In this document: in pieces, positions 44,358-55,215 of the stretch
Layout: each line of letters opens with the position of its first letter
Numbering within the stretch: position 1 is the stretch's first letter
Assembly (NCBI GenBank): GCA_021234155.1
Contig: JAJEKV010000024.1
Location: 13,492,913-13,556,912 of the forward strand
From: Isoetes taiwanensis
Taxonomy: Eukaryota > Streptophyta > Lycopodiopsida > Isoetales > Isoetaceae
Length of the DNA stretch: 64,000 bases
Reading direction: 5' to 3'
Translations under genes and position numbers: made by a program
The notes under the pieces: model-generated
What the model saw: the letters and a program-made list of their open reading frames with translations, nothing else
Told to the model about the DNA's origin: nothing
The model's database searches: none

Positions 44358-46097
44358 GGCGGTGTCGAAGGCTGTGTTCGGTGGTACGACATGGCAAGAA
44401 ATGAGCCATTTTCGACAATTTGTCGACCACCACCATCAATGCATCATATCCACGGAGAGTACGTGGAAGGCCCACAATGAAATCCATGGTTATCACTTCC
44501 CACTTTGCGTTGGGCACATCCAGAGGTTGCAACTCTCCTGGAACTCTTAATTGCTCAGTCTTGGTTTGTTGACACACCTGACACTGCTTAATGTATCTAG
44601 CAATATCCTTCTTCATTGAAGGCCAAAAATAACTGGAGCGGATCTTAAAGTAGGTCTTCATAAAACCTGCATGTCCAGCTATAGGGCTGTTGTGTGTGTC
44701 ATGGAGAATCAGATTACGTACTCCTGAAGTCTCAGGTACACATAACTTATCCTTGTAATATAGCAAGTGGCCTTCTTTCTTATATGAACGGAAAGCTTCC
44801 CGCTCTTTATCTGTACGTGCTTCCTTATTCAAGCTAACCCAAACATCACAGAACTCGGGATCTGTGGCCAAGGTCTGCTCTATTTGTTTCCCAAACTCAC
44901 TAGTGAGTGTGGAAATTGCATTACAATGGGTCCGGGTTACCAAGGGATGGCGTGACAACGCATCCGCAACCACATTGTGCTTCCCAGGCTTATACATAAT
45001 CTCAAAATCATACTCTTCCAAAAATTCCATCCATCTTCTCTGACGGAGGTTGAGATTCGGCTGGGTGGATAAATAACGAAGACTTTGATGATCTGTATCA
45101 AGCTGAAATCTTCGACCAAGAAGGTAGTGTCTCCAAATGTGCAGAGCGCGGACAACTGCTAACAACTCCTGATCATGAGTAGGGTATCGCTGTTCCGTGT
45201 CGTTCATCTTCTTTGAATCATATGCAATAACTCTCCCCTCCTGCATTAGGACTCCACTGGTAGCAATCTTACTAGCATCCGTTGCCACTAGTTTATCCTT
45301 TTCAGGATCGGGCAAAGTGAGGACTGGTGTAGACGTCAAAGCATCCTTAAGCTTCTGAAAGCCTACCTGGACTTTCGCTTTCCAATGTTCCATCCAATCC
45401 TTCACCTTCTCGTGCTTTGTGAGATCAGTAAGAGGTGCGGCAATCGTTGCAAAATCCTTAACAAATTTTCGATAATATCCTGCTAGTCCCAAGAAACTTC
45501 GAACTTCTGAAACATTACCTGGAATAGGCCAATCCCTTACTGCTTCTATCTTTGCTGGATCTGTAGCAATTCCCTCTGCTGAAATGATATACCCCAAATA
45601 ATCCACCTTGGGGGTGGCAAACTTGCACTTAGAGAACTTGGCAAAGAGTTGGTGACGTCTTAACTTTTGTAGGGCCAACCTAAGATGTTGCTCATGCTCC
45701 TCCAAAGTTTTACTATAGATGAGAATGTCGTCGAAGAAAATAACAACAAAATCATCCAAGTATTGGCGGAAGACGTCATTCATCAACCGCATGAAAGTTG
45801 CAGGAGCATTAGTTAATCCAAAAGGCATAACGGTAAACTCATAATGCCCATATCTAGTGCGAAAAGCAGATTTATGGATGTCCTCCTCCTTTATCCTTAT
45901 CTGATGGTATCCAGAGCGTAAATCAATCTTTGAGAAATATTTGGCCCCTTGCAACTGGTCCATTAGATCATCTGCCCTAGGCAAAGCATAGCGATTCTTG
46001 ATGGTATACTTATTGAGCTGCCTATAATCAATACACATCCTCAAGGAGCCATCCTTTTTCTTAACAAAAAGGATAAGAGCGCCAAAAGGCGAAACAC
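44296..46097 (-). pseudogene. RT, RNase H and integrase zinc finger of the chromodomain element
   Basis: Open for about 600 codons. [62 protein letters not shown], catalytic [19 protein letters not shown]. Then [16 protein letters not shown], RNase H ([73 protein letters not shown]) and the integrase HHCC finger ([31 protein letters not shown]). The N-terminal end is cut at 46098 by the pogo-like transposon; the rest is at 49670-49985. Well preserved, so the copy is comparatively young. Confidence 0.93.
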
Positions 46098-46699
46098 TAG
46101 AGTAACAGCTCCATGGTTGGTGCACTTAAGCATTTGGAGAGCCCTAACTTAAGCTAGGATTGTCGAAATTACTCCAAAAATAGTGCATTTTGGAGTGTGA
46201 ACAAATTGCTATCAGTTGGTATAAATTTTATGTCATGATATGGCTTAACCACAAAACTGTAGCTCCTTAAATTTGGACTATTTCTTGACAGATTTGGTCT
46301 ATCTTTTACCCCAATTTTTTGTCCAAGTATTGCCCATTTTTGGTGCAGATTTGGTTCAGCTTGTAACCTTAATTGGTTCAGCAATTAACCCTTTAATTCA
46401 CTCTTTGCCCTTACAAAGTCTACTGATTTGCCATTAATAAAACACTAAACAACTCAAATAACTGAAAAAAACAGATAGATTCAAGGGATTTGAACCCCTG
46501 TTGGTGTTCAAAAACACCAAGTTCCCACAATCAAACCTGCATCACAGAGACCGAACATAAATAATGATCCTACAACATGAAAAATAAGTAGATTCACTAA
46601 AATAGAAACCCCTGTTACTATGGTTGTTGAAGAATAAGTCATGACAGCATAAAACTGAAAACACAAGAAAAATTATTGAATAGAATCTGTAGAAAAATG

Positions 46700-49075
46700 T
46701 TACATCACATAATCTTGAGAATACAATGAATTAATGGTTCTTAACCTCTTCGTTGGCCTCTCAAATTCAGAACCATGGTAACACTCATGTGTCTCCTCCA
46801 AGCTGCAATCTATTTGTGGAGCATTATCACTATCCTGACCTGGGATCAGATTTGGGACGTCTTGATCTTCCTGAAAATGTTCCATAGTATCTGCAAAGCA
46901 TTCACCTACATTGCAAAGAGGTATCTCAACAGAAATAGCAACCTCTTTTTCTAAACCTGCAACAGCATTTGTCTGGTTATTGTCAATGACTTCAACAATC
47001 TCAATATGCTCTGAATTTTCTCCTTCTGCAACCTGCAAAGTCTAAATTCAGTCCTAAAATTAAAGAAAGAAACAACACAAGAAAACTAATAAATACCTTT
47101 TTCTTTTTTCCCTTGTTTTTTCTTGCTTCTTTCTCCTTCCTTTTCTCCTCTTTGACAGCCTCCCTTTGTTTCTGCCTTTCCTCCTTTTGCTTTTGTTTTT
47201 GCTCTTGTAATTTCTTCTTTTCCTCTATTTGAGTTTTCTTCCTCTCAGCGGCTTCCTCCCTGGCCTTCTTCTTTTCCTGTTTTTCTAATTCTTCCTGCTG
47301 CAGCTTGGCTATAATCTCAGCCTTAGTAACCAAAAGAGTACCTTTTATGTCCTTGGGAACAAAGGTCCTTTTGGACCTGCTTCTAGGTTCAGAAGTTTCA
47401 GGGACAAAATTACCTTGTACTTCTGCTGCTACCTCAGAAACAGCATCTACAAGATGATCCAATGGAGTTTCATTGGCATTATCTTGGAAGATGAAGTGCC
47501 TTCCAGCTAGCTCAGGCTGTACCATTGAAGGATTCAAAGGCCAAATCCCTGTTTTTCTAAAACCAGATGCTATATTTGTGGGAGTTAAGGATAATTCAAG
47601 AGCTTCACTTACAAGTGCTGTCAAATCTTCCTTATGAGGCTCTACATTAGGATGATCCATACAATATTTGCGCCTAATATTTCTAAAAGCTTCCTTGAAT
47701 GGCCTAAAACATGCAACATCAAGAGGTTGCAGCCTATGACTAGTATGAGCAGGTAATTTTAATATCTCAATGCCAATAGATGAAGCATACCTTAATGTTT
47801 CAATGGCTAAGTGGCTGCCATGGCCATCAAGAATCAGCAAATGTGGATTTTCTTTGGATACCCCTCCTGGAACCTTGGATCTAAAATGGTCAACCCAACT
47901 GTTAAATAGAGCATTAGTCATCCAAGCTTTGGGCTGCATTGCCATTGAAGCATCTGGTTCACCCGGGGGATGCACTTATACATAAAGGGAGTATGGCATC
48001 TGCGTTCGGAGGGTAGCAAAAAATCCCCCTTGTATACACATTCTAAAAGGGCAATTTTACTTCTATGTGTATAGATATTGCTCTAGATCAGTGCCTAAAA
48101 ACACCCCTAACCCCTAAATATACGTACGCAAATGGTCCAAAAAACACCCCTCCGTTGAACTCTCATGGGTTATACGCTAATGAAAGGTGTATCCCCCGGG
48201 CTGGTTCACAACCATCTAGATAATCTTCTCGGGCCCTTTTACCTTTGAGAACATAAAGAGAAGGCAATTTAACACCAGCAGCAGAGACACAACAGCAAAC
48301 TGTAAGCCACTCACGATTATTCATGGTTCTTTCTAAAACTTGCCTTTGCCCTCTACGTCCTATAACCCTAACCCCTGTTTCTTTCCCTGCTTGTATTCCT
48401 GACTCATCCACATTCCATATGTGAGAAGGATCAAAATTAAACATTCTATAAGCTTCTGCTAAATCTGAGTAAAAAAGCATCAAGGTTAGGAGCTGAAATT
48501 GCAATGGCCCTAGCATTATCCACAAGTTGAGTCCTTCTAAGTGCCAATTCTGGATGCCTCCCTTTAAAGCACTTCCACCATTTCATACCTGGTAGCCCAT
48601 CCTTGAAAGGAGTAATCCTGCCAGCACATATCTCAGCAACCCTCTCCCTTAGCAATTGAACAGTAACACCTGTCCCATCTGCAACCATTTGTAAGCACCA
48701 AGTAACAAGATTTTCTTCTTCCTCTGGAGTAAGCACCTTTGGTTTCTTCCCATTCTTAACCTTTGAGATGTCAAACAGATAATTTCTCAAAGTGGTATGG
48801 GGCACACCATGCTTCTTGGCCACTTTTCTAATAGAAAGATAGCCCTCATCAGCTTCTAGAATAGCTGCATCCATTTGTTCTTTAGTCCAGGCACCTCTTT
48901 TCATGTTTCTAACTCTCTTGAGAATTGGAGGAGGTGCCTGAACATGATTTCGGACTCCCAAACGTGGCCATTGTGGTAGAGGATTGATAATTGGATTGTC
49001 CTCATGATCAGGATCAGCAACATTAGAAGAAGCTTTTGCTTGCTGAGAGCGTCCTCTAAGAGGCTTAAAAAGCAT
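46700..49075 (-). pseudogene. Pogo-like transposase (psq HTH, CENP-B HTH, DDE_1), three exons
   Basis: ATG at 49075. psq-type HTH at residues ~58-100 (KRGAWTKEQMDAAILEADEG, SIRKVAKKHGVPHTTLRNYL), then a CENP-B HTH (TVQLLRERVAEICAGRI, GMKWWKCFKGRHPELALRR). DDE_1 domain: HIWNVDESGIQ (first D), HLLILDGHGSHLAIETLRYA (second D), THSSHRLQPLD-like SHRLQPLDVACFRPFKEAFR (third D). Lysine/glutamate-rich tail (QEELEKQEKKKAREEAAERK). A 64-base intron (47033-47096, GT...AG) leads to the last exon, which ends at 46700. Defects: a one-base insertion near 48475 and a 239-base MITE (47962-48200) in the catalytic domain. Otherwise open, so recently active. Confidence 0.9.
47962..48200. mobile_element. 239-base MITE with 8-base target duplication inside the pogo transposase
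   Basis: Ends CCCGGGGGATGCAC / GTGTATCCCCCGGG (13 of 14 match) flanked by perfect CTGGTTCA repeats at 47954-47961 and 48201-48208. Excision with one repeat restores the transposase frame. An 8-base duplication is the hAT signature, though the CCCGGGGG ends are not the usual CAGGG type. Non-coding. Confidence 0.92.
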
Positions 49076-49669
49076 GATGCCAAAGAAAAGATGATGCAGA
49101 AAGCAAGAAAGGAGGCGTGAAATGGGCTCAAATCAAAATGGAAAGCTCTTATATAGATTCAGAAGAGAGGGAAAATTCGAAATTAATTACTCCAGAACAT
49201 TTTAGATAGTTGATCTTGTGGCCAAATTGCATGCCACAGCAGCAATCCGGCTTTGGGTGCATCTGGAACGCAAATAGAAGAGGAGGGAAAATTGTTCTTG
49301 GCAGGAAAAGGTAGTTCCATGCCATAATCCATGAATAAAGGCTTAAAAATTATATGGCATGCATGAAACAACCGTAGATTTGCATGCAAAAACCATAGAA
49401 TATCCAATAAAGCTGAGAAACTGCAAAAAAGGAGGTTACCAACCGTTCCAATAATGGCACAGAACTGGACGACATGGCCGGATGATGCTCCATTCTGCAT
49501 GCAAACAGTGAATAGTGGACAAGATTTTGCCTCCCTCTGCGCCATAATCTGCCCGGATGCTCCAAAATAGGTTTAGGGTTGGACGCAATGAGGGTCTTAC
49601 GTGGCCTCTACATTATGTCCACGCGGCGATTTAAAAGTGGTGACTGCTCCAATAGCGGAGCTGTTACTC

Positions 49670-49985
49670 TAGGCCGAATAAATCCTAGGTTTAGTAACTC
49701 CTGAAGTTGCTTCTTAAGCTCTGCCAACTCTGGGGGACTCATGCGGTACGGGGCCTTGCTGGTAGGCTTAGTACCCGGTATCTCACATTCTACCCCTCTA
49801 AAAGGAGGAAGCTTCTGGATCTCATCTGGGAAAAGATCGCTAAATTCTCGGAGAAGATTAGCAATCCCCTCTGGCAAGGTATCGATTACCTGCTTCTGCT
49901 TAGCATCTGACTCAATGGAGGCAAGTCTAATGACGCAGAGGAGCTTATGCTTGCATATAGCTTTTTCTAGCTGCCTGATGGACAT
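49670..49985 (-). pseudogene. Protease-RT junction of the chromodomain element
   Basis: Contains ANLLREFSDLFPDEIQKLPP, RGVECEIPGTKPTSKAPYRM and KKQLQELLNLGFIRP, the start of Ty3 RT. It is contiguous in frame with the RT at 46097 once the pogo element is removed. A stop at 49986-49988 separates it from the protease frame. Confidence 0.9.
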
Positions 49986-49988
49986 AGA

Positions 49989-50996
49989 CTACACAATAGG
50001 GTTTAAGGAGTCACCTTTTATAGTCACGCGGGTTCCATTAGCTGCATTGAAGGTAACTTCTCGTTTCTCGCAGTCTATATTGGCTTTTGCTGATGCCAAA
50101 AATTCCATACCAACAATAAGATCATATTTGCCAATATCCATTATTTCGGCTCCCAAAGCAACTGGTGCACCCGGCAACTGCATCTTAAGGTTAATGCGAT
50201 GGCCATGAGTGTGTCTGACTCTACCACTGGCTAAGGTGACAGGTTTCAGTCGGGATCTCAAAGTCTCAAGCCGCAATACCTGAGCCATTCTAGGAGAAGC
50301 AAAATTATGTGTACTACCCGTATCCATCAGAATTATAAAAGGCTTGCTGTCTACTTGACCTATGGTGGAAATAACGGCAGGCTGACTTTCAGCATTGCCA
50401 GTTTCAATGGCTGCAAGGATATGGGACTCACCGTGAATGTACTCGGGAGCCACCTTCTCGACAGGTAGTGTAGACTCCAGATCGTCCCAATCGAGATCGG
50501 CCATGGCCAGCTGGGCAGTTTGTGTGACATAAGGGCAATTCTGCATGTAGTGCCCGGGTCGCATACACCTGTAACATGCCTTATCTCTGCTTAACTGATC
50601 TCGGGCCTCTTTGGGAATAGATTGTAAGAGATTCCGAACTTCCTTGCCGACATTATTCGGTTTGTCGGGCATGTTGAAGGTGACTTTCTTTTCCTGGCGG
50701 CCGTAAGAGTTCTGCTGAGAGGGCCCCGAACTTGGTGAGTGGGGTTTGTAAGGTGTGGACGGGCGTGGCTGCGAGTAAGGAGCGGGACGCGGATACTGGT
50801 TCCTTGGTGTGTCCTCCTCGAGGCTTAATGCCTTAGCCTCAGCTTCTGCTACTGATTTCGGGTCTATGGCCTTAACCATTCGTTTAATGGATGGGGCCAA
50901 CCCTTCAATGTAGCCCTCCACCGCCCTCTTTTCATTCATCCCTGGTACGTACAGCCTCAGGCGCATGAATTCATCAGTGTAGGCCTGAACTGACAT
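49989..50996 (-). pseudogene. Gag C-terminus, zinc knuckle and aspartic protease
   Basis: One open 335-codon frame: end of capsid (AYTDEFMRLRLYVPGMNEKR, VEGYIEGLAPSIKRMVKAID), a proline-rich linker, the CCHC knuckle CYRCMRPGHYMQNC (~50570), then the protease IILMDTGSTHNFASPRMAQV (DTGS active site, ~50320) and DLIVGMEFL. Gag and protease in a single frame are normal for plant chromoviruses. A frameshift at about 51000 separates it from the first part of Gag. Confidence 0.92.
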
Positions 50997-51007
50997 ACCC
51001 TTCTGCT

Positions 51008-51739
51008 CTAAGATGTAGAAGGTCTGGATTTGTTGGCGTGCGCACGAGGCACATAATGCGACTTAAAAGCCTTGGCAAACTTTTTGAACTTGCACCTGCT
51101 TCTGTCCAGATGCTTGGCTCTGGCATAGCCCTTCCACCAAATACGGGCAGCTCCTGTAAGGTTTGTGGTGGCAACCTTCCCTGTATCTTTTTCTGTCATG
51201 CCATAGGATTTCCCAAACTCCTTCATTTCGTCGAGCCAGGACTCTGCATTCAGCCCACCTCTAGATTTGCCATCAAATTGGGCCAATTTCCTATTTTTCC
51301 ATATACTGGTTATGGCTGTATCAACCGTTTTACGGTACTCCTTGTCCCGGCGATGTGCATGGCCACCGGATGACACAGACGACTCAGAGGACTCAGAAGT
51401 TGCTAACTGGGAGGAGGTGGCGCTGTCCCTAGAGGAGCCTCGATGACGTTTGGAACGGTGCCTCCTCGGTACGGGTGCAGGACTGGATTCAGGTGCAGAA
51501 GGCTGCTGTGGTGGGGGACTTGGCGGTAACGGAGGTAACTCCAGTCCATCCTCCTGGACATGCTGCAGTGGGTTGACATTTAGTACATAAGTCTGCAACT
51601 CAACTAGTTGCCTCTTCATCAACATAAGTTCCTGCTCAGGGGTTAACCTACTGGCATTCGAGGGTGTCTGCCAGGCGGCGTTGCGTGCACCGTCTATATT
51701 GAGCATAAAAAGATATAAGCAGATTTTCAACAACCTCAA
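51008..51739 (-). pseudogene. Gag N-terminal and capsid part of the chromodomain element
   Basis: Likely starts at the ATG of MLNIDGARNAAWQTPSNASR (51706). A proline- and serine-rich region (PPLPPSPPPQQPS, SSESSVSSGGHAHRR) precedes the capsid domain (LAQFDGKSRGGLNAESWLDE, KVATTNLTGAARIWWKGYAR, KKFAKAFKSHYVPRA). It would assemble the particle. It breaks at 51008. Confidence 0.88.
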
Positions 51740-51942
51740 GTCTCACAACAAGATCAGTACTGAAGTAAGAGTGAATAAGAAAAGACAAGAGAAAAGATTT
51801 TGATTATAAGTCAAAAACAACTGTTACATTGAAGAACTTCACACTGAAGGTAGTTATCAACTTAAAATTATATAATACACAAGTGGATTTTATACATGGC
51901 CCACTTCCTTAGTCACACTGAAACATAGCAAAACAAAATTGA

Positions 51943-52458
51943 CTAGGGGTTTGCAAAAGAGTACATGATAGAATAGTGAACACTTTCACGCACAGCTCTG
52001 ACGAGCTTGTAACGTGCCCAGGCCTGGACGATAACAGGTTGGTAGTCCCATGTGGGGCGAATGATAAGGAGATTGAAAAGCCTCCTTAATGCATAGAAGA
52101 TTTGCCACAAGTGGTCGTTGGCATCCTCGAAAGCTTCGTGCCTGGACATATCCCAATAGTCCCATGTGCGGCGAAGGGTCTGCTTTAGGTCGTCAAAGGC
52201 CCGTTCTCTGAGAATGTTAACTACCTCCATCCCCTTGGCTGGATCATAAGGCTCTTCTGGCTCTGCGGGTTCCTCCATCTCATAATCACCGTCTCGTTCC
52301 GGGTACTCCCCATATCTTTGGCCGTAATCTTGTTCGGGAGGCCCTGGATCATCCCTTCGTATCAGGTCGGTAATTCTTTCTTCATATTCTTCGAGTGTCT
52401 CGTCTGCAAGACGACAGGAATAAATATATATACATTGAGCAATTGTCTTATACTCCAA
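51943..52458 (-). CDS. Extra ORF X3 upstream of gag
   Basis: An acidic protein (LEEYEERITDLIRRDDPGPP, EMEEPAEPEEPYDPAKG) with a helical C-terminal half (RERAFDDLKQTLRRTWDYWD, DANDHLWQIFYALRRLFNLL, QAWARYKLVRAVRESVHYS). No family recognised. The sequence before LADETLEE reads ...ttgcag|acgag, a good splice acceptor, so it may be a downstream exon of the X1/X2 ORF. Same strand as gag, with no stop for about 155 codons. Function unknown. Confidence 0.5.
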   Translation of the reverse strand: MEYKTIAQCIYIYSCRLADETLEEYEERITDLIRRDDPGPPEQDYGQRYGEYPERDGDYEMEEPAEPEEPYDPAKGMEVVNILRERAFDDLKQTLRRTWDYWDMSRHEAFEDANDHLWQIFYALRRLFNLLIIRPTWDYQPVIVQAWARYKLVRAVRESVHYSIMYSFANP

Positions 52459-52646
52459 CTTAAAGGAAGAGAATTAAGCATTGAAGGGAGAAGACAATTC
52501 AATAGTTTTGAACAGTACAAGGAAATATAAGGAGATATCCTGAATATATATAAGAGAATAGTACATAGATTATGTGTTGGCCCATTAAAGGTAATGCCAA
52601 TCAAAATTACTTAAAATTGGATACATTTGTCTGATAAGATCTAGAA

Positions 52647-53204
52647 CTAAGAAGTGGACCCGTCAACATCTCGTGCTTGGGTATCAAACTCAGGCTCTGG
52701 TCGGTGCTGCAAGAGTAGCACACTAGGGTTAACTGTTGAGGCAGCCGATGAAGCTATCTCTGGAGGAACATTTGTAGCCAAAGGTGCTGCAACCAGCAGA
52801 CTCATGTTCATCCAAGAACCAATGTCGTGGTCAAATACTGCAATGGCTAGATCGCGGTTTGCGAGGACGATCTGCTCAAGGTTAGGGGCTAACTTCTTAT
52901 GGCCGGCGGTCGTGGAAAGTGCCCTAAGTGCCCATATAGCCGCTTCTGCTTCAGGTGCAATTGCTTTAGCAAAGAAGAGAACTTGTCTACTTGTAAAAGC
53001 TGACAAGAAGAACCGGGTAATATGGCATTTCAACCCCTGAACCGTCGGATGGGTTGAAGAAGCCAATTCAGACTCCCAGTTTTGGGGCAGTTCCTCTTCC
53101 ATAGCAAAATCCTTCTCTTCTTGAGCATACTGGCCTTCATCACATAGATCCTCCATAGTTGGGTCGTCTTCGATCTTGACGACGACATCGTTGATGTTGG
53201 GCAC
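52647..53204 (-). CDS. Extra ORF X2 upstream of gag
   Basis: An open frame of ~185 codons (no ATG at its left edge, so probably part of a longer protein with X1). Acidic start (VVVKIEDDPTMEDLCDEG), then a hydrophobic/helical core (HITRFFLSAFTSRQVLFFAK, APEAEAAIWALRALSTTAGH, LEQIVLANRDLAIAVFDHDI) and an S/T/P-rich end. Not a histone fold as far as I can tell. Unknown function. Confidence 0.5.
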   Translation of the reverse strand: MPNINDVVVKIEDDPTMEDLCDEGQYAQEEKDFAMEEELPQNWESELASSTHPTVQGLKCHITRFFLSAFTSRQVLFFAKAIAPEAEAAIWALRALSTTAGHKKLAPNLEQIVLANRDLAIAVFDHDIGSWMNMSLLVAAPLATNVPPEIASSAASTVNPSVLLLQHRPEPEFDTQARDVDGSTS

Positions 53205-53254
53205 ATGTGGCCCGTAGCATGGAAAGCCGATTCAGGAACTGCGGACGGAGTACC

Positions 53255-54054
53255 CTAAATCATTAACTGGCGTAAGGATAAGAGTGTGCTGATAGGCTCA
53301 ACATCAAGAGGCTGATAGTTGAGCAGTTGGTGGATCTCTGGCACATAGACGGGTCGAGAATAATCGATAAAATCGTTCTGACCCTGACAATACTCGGCCA
53401 GCTCATAGAGGAGATGAGCCGTCTTTTGCTTGCCCTTATTGGCGATATGCTGATATGCCCATTGAATGTCGCTCAGCAGCAAGTAATCTTGATCCCCAAC
53501 CTTGATGGTAGGAAGCGAGCTTAAGCCGACAAGAGCTTGGCCCTTACTACGAGGTAAAGGCTTCTCTGTGGCCAATTTCTTCCATCTTACAAAGTCGGCA
53601 TAGCTTATCTGCTCATCCTCCTCAGGATCTGGAGGAAGTGGGAACTTGGCTTGCTCTAAGGCCGTGTCGGTGCCGTCAATATACCTATCCATGATAAGAG
53701 CAAGGGCAAACTGGGCCTCAAAATACAGCTCGTTAGAGCCACAGTCAATAATGGGGGCGTGCTTAGCACGTCTGAGAATGCCCTTAAGAATTCATAACTG
53801 TGGCGATCATCCCCAAACATGTGCTCTAAGATATCCCTATGAAGATAGGGTTGAGGCGGCTCTCCGAAAAACTCTGCCTGGGGCAGGATTTCCTCATCAT
53901 AAAACTCTAGGAAGGTGCCATAATCAGGGTGTGCTCGCATATTGTCGATAAGGTCGACTCTACACTGCAACATGGGATCCAAAAGAGGGTATGGAACCTG
54001 AGGATCCCACTGCTCTCCTCCCATGTACCATGCTAAGCGGCCGGAGTAGTCCAT
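53255..54054 (-). pseudogene. Extra ORF X1 upstream of gag
   Basis: ATG at 54054: MDYSGRLAWYMGGEQWDPQV, then YLHRDILEHMFGDDRHSYEF. A shift near 53790 continues as APII-type sequence and DRYIDGTDTALEQAKFPLPP, QISYADFVRWKKLATEKPLP, YLLLSDIQWAYQHIANKGKQ, HLLYELAEYCQGQNDFIDYS. About 265 residues, tryptophan/tyrosine-rich, acidic. No family recognised. It lies directly downstream of the H3 ORF in the element transcript. Confidence 0.5.
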
Positions 54055-54207
54055 TGGTGCTGGCGGAAAATAGAAAGAGGAAGAAAACGGAAGGAATAAG
54101 AAAGTGAATGAAAACCCTAAAGGGAAAATCACTCTTAAACTTCCGGGCACGGCGTTCAAGGCGCCAGCTAATTATATGTAATTATTTATTTATTTTATTT
54201 TATATTT

Positions 54208-54236
54208 GGTTTTTTTTTTTTTTTTTTTTTTTTTTC
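54208..54236. repeat. T-rich tract between the H3 ORF and ORF X1
   Basis: A run of T (A on the coding strand) of nearly 30 bases in a non-coding gap (54055-54345) that separates the H3 ORF stop from the next ORF. Confidence 0.8.
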
Positions 54237-54345
54237 AATATACATATATAAAAGAAAGAAAATCATACGCTGAATAAGAAGTCAAAACAAAATTTGTATT
54301 AATATATACCGAATTACATAGATACAAAATTGTTGTTTTACATAA

Positions 54346-55215
54346 TCAAGGCCGTTCCCCACGGATCCGGCGTGCTAGCTGAAGGTGTTTTGTCATAATC
54401 GTCACTCGCTTGGCATGGATTGCACATAAATTGGCATCGCCAAAGAGGGCCACCAAATAGGCTTCAGCTGCCTCTTGGAGTGCTAGAATGACATGAGTCT
54501 GAAACCGGAGATCCGTTTTAAATTCCTGAGCAATCTCTCGGACCAGACGCTGGAAAGGAAGTTTCCGTAGCAAAAACTCAGTGGATTTCTGGTACTTTCT
54601 TATTTCCCTAAGTGCCACGGTACCAGGCTTGTAATGATGCCTCCTCTTAGGCTGGGGTGGAGCTCCAGGAATAGTTTTCCCTGCTGTCCGTGGGTGCCGG
54701 GCCTTTCGGATGATCTCATCTCGCCGATTGTCCCCTGCAGCCTTAGCGACACCACCCTGAGCCTTGAGCTGATCCTTATATTGGGCACCCGACTTACGGG
54801 GCGTCTTCTTCAGTCTTCGGCGAGGAACAGGAACATTTGGAGGTGGCTGATCTTGACGGTGCCGTTCTTCCTCTTCCTTTCTCAGCCGCTCCTTTACTGC
54901 CTCTGTTACATCGTCCGCCCTCTGCTCTGCTTCATCCTGCATTCTTTTCCTGTTCTGCTCCTGTTCTAGCTGCTGTGCCTGGAGGGTATGCTCTGCTCGC
55001 TTTTCCCTGGCTATCCGGATATCCGTTCTTCTTTTAAGCTCCAGGAAGTAGCGTGGAGGGTTGGCCTGCATGTCCCGCTCGACAGCCCGCTGGAATTTGA
55101 TCTGTGAAGAATGGGGGTGTTCCAGCTTCCCAGATGATACGATTAGTCTCCTCTTCATATGAAAAAGTTGGGAGGGTGTATGCCCCCCCATCAAAGAGGC
55201 ACATCCCATTTCCAA
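54346..55215 (-). CDS. Histone H3 (H3.3-type) fold fused to a coiled coil, retroelement-encoded
   Basis: Open frame to 54346. Residues ~60-125 are a charged coiled coil ([40 protein letters not shown]). Residues 134-142 read RLKKTPRKS, like the H3 tail RTKQTARKS around K4/K9. A longer-than-normal basic tail follows, then a complete histone fold at 194-289: [72 protein letters not shown]. No insertion in loop 1, so it is not CENH3-like. In H3 numbering Y41, H87 and L90 match plant H3.3, not H3.1. Contact residues R63, R69, R83, K115, R116 and T118 are kept. Changes include L60F, I62L, G102A, E105G, P121T and D123H (at the H3-H3' interface). No introns. The N-terminal part continues upstream at 55034-55637 in shifted frames. 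Inferred role: a chromatin-related helper of the retroelement. Confidence 0.93.
   Translation of the reverse strand: MEMGCASLMGGHTPSQLFHMKRRLIVSSGKLEHPHSSQIKFQRAVERDMQANPPRYFLELKRRTDIRIAREKRAEHTLQAQQLEQEQNRKRMQDEAEQRADDVTEAVKERLRKEEEERHRQDQPPPNVPVPRRRLKKTPRKSGAQYKDQLKAQGGVAKAAGDNRRDEIIRKARHPRTAGKTIPGAPPQPKRRHHYKPGTVALREIRKYQKSTEFLLRKLPFQRLVREIAQEFKTDLRFQTHVILALQEAAEAYLVALFGDANLCAIHAKRVTIMTKHLQLARRIRGERP

Larger units (their letters stand above)
46100..49669 (-). mobile_element. Pogo/Tigger-like DNA transposon inserted in RT
   Basis: 3570 bases with terminal inverted repeats GAGTAACAGCTCC / GGAGCTGTTACTC and a TA target duplication (46098-46099 and 49670-49671). Removing the element plus one TA rejoins the host pol frame exactly. 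It encodes a CENP-B/psq-type DDE_1 transposase on the minus strand. This combination (TA target, psq HTH, DD-x-D transposase) defines the pogo branch of Tc1/mariner. Confidence 0.93.

Noticed and set aside
52647-53204. A second histone-fold protein (H4 or H2A/H2B-like) in ORF X2
   Set aside because: I looked for the characteristic H4, H2A and H2B motifs and found none; the helical core alone is not enough to claim a histone fold.
54346-54636. CENH3 (centromeric H3) identity for the histone fold
   Set aside because: Loop 1 has canonical length and the diagnostic residues fit H3.3; CENH3 would be more diverged with a longer loop 1.
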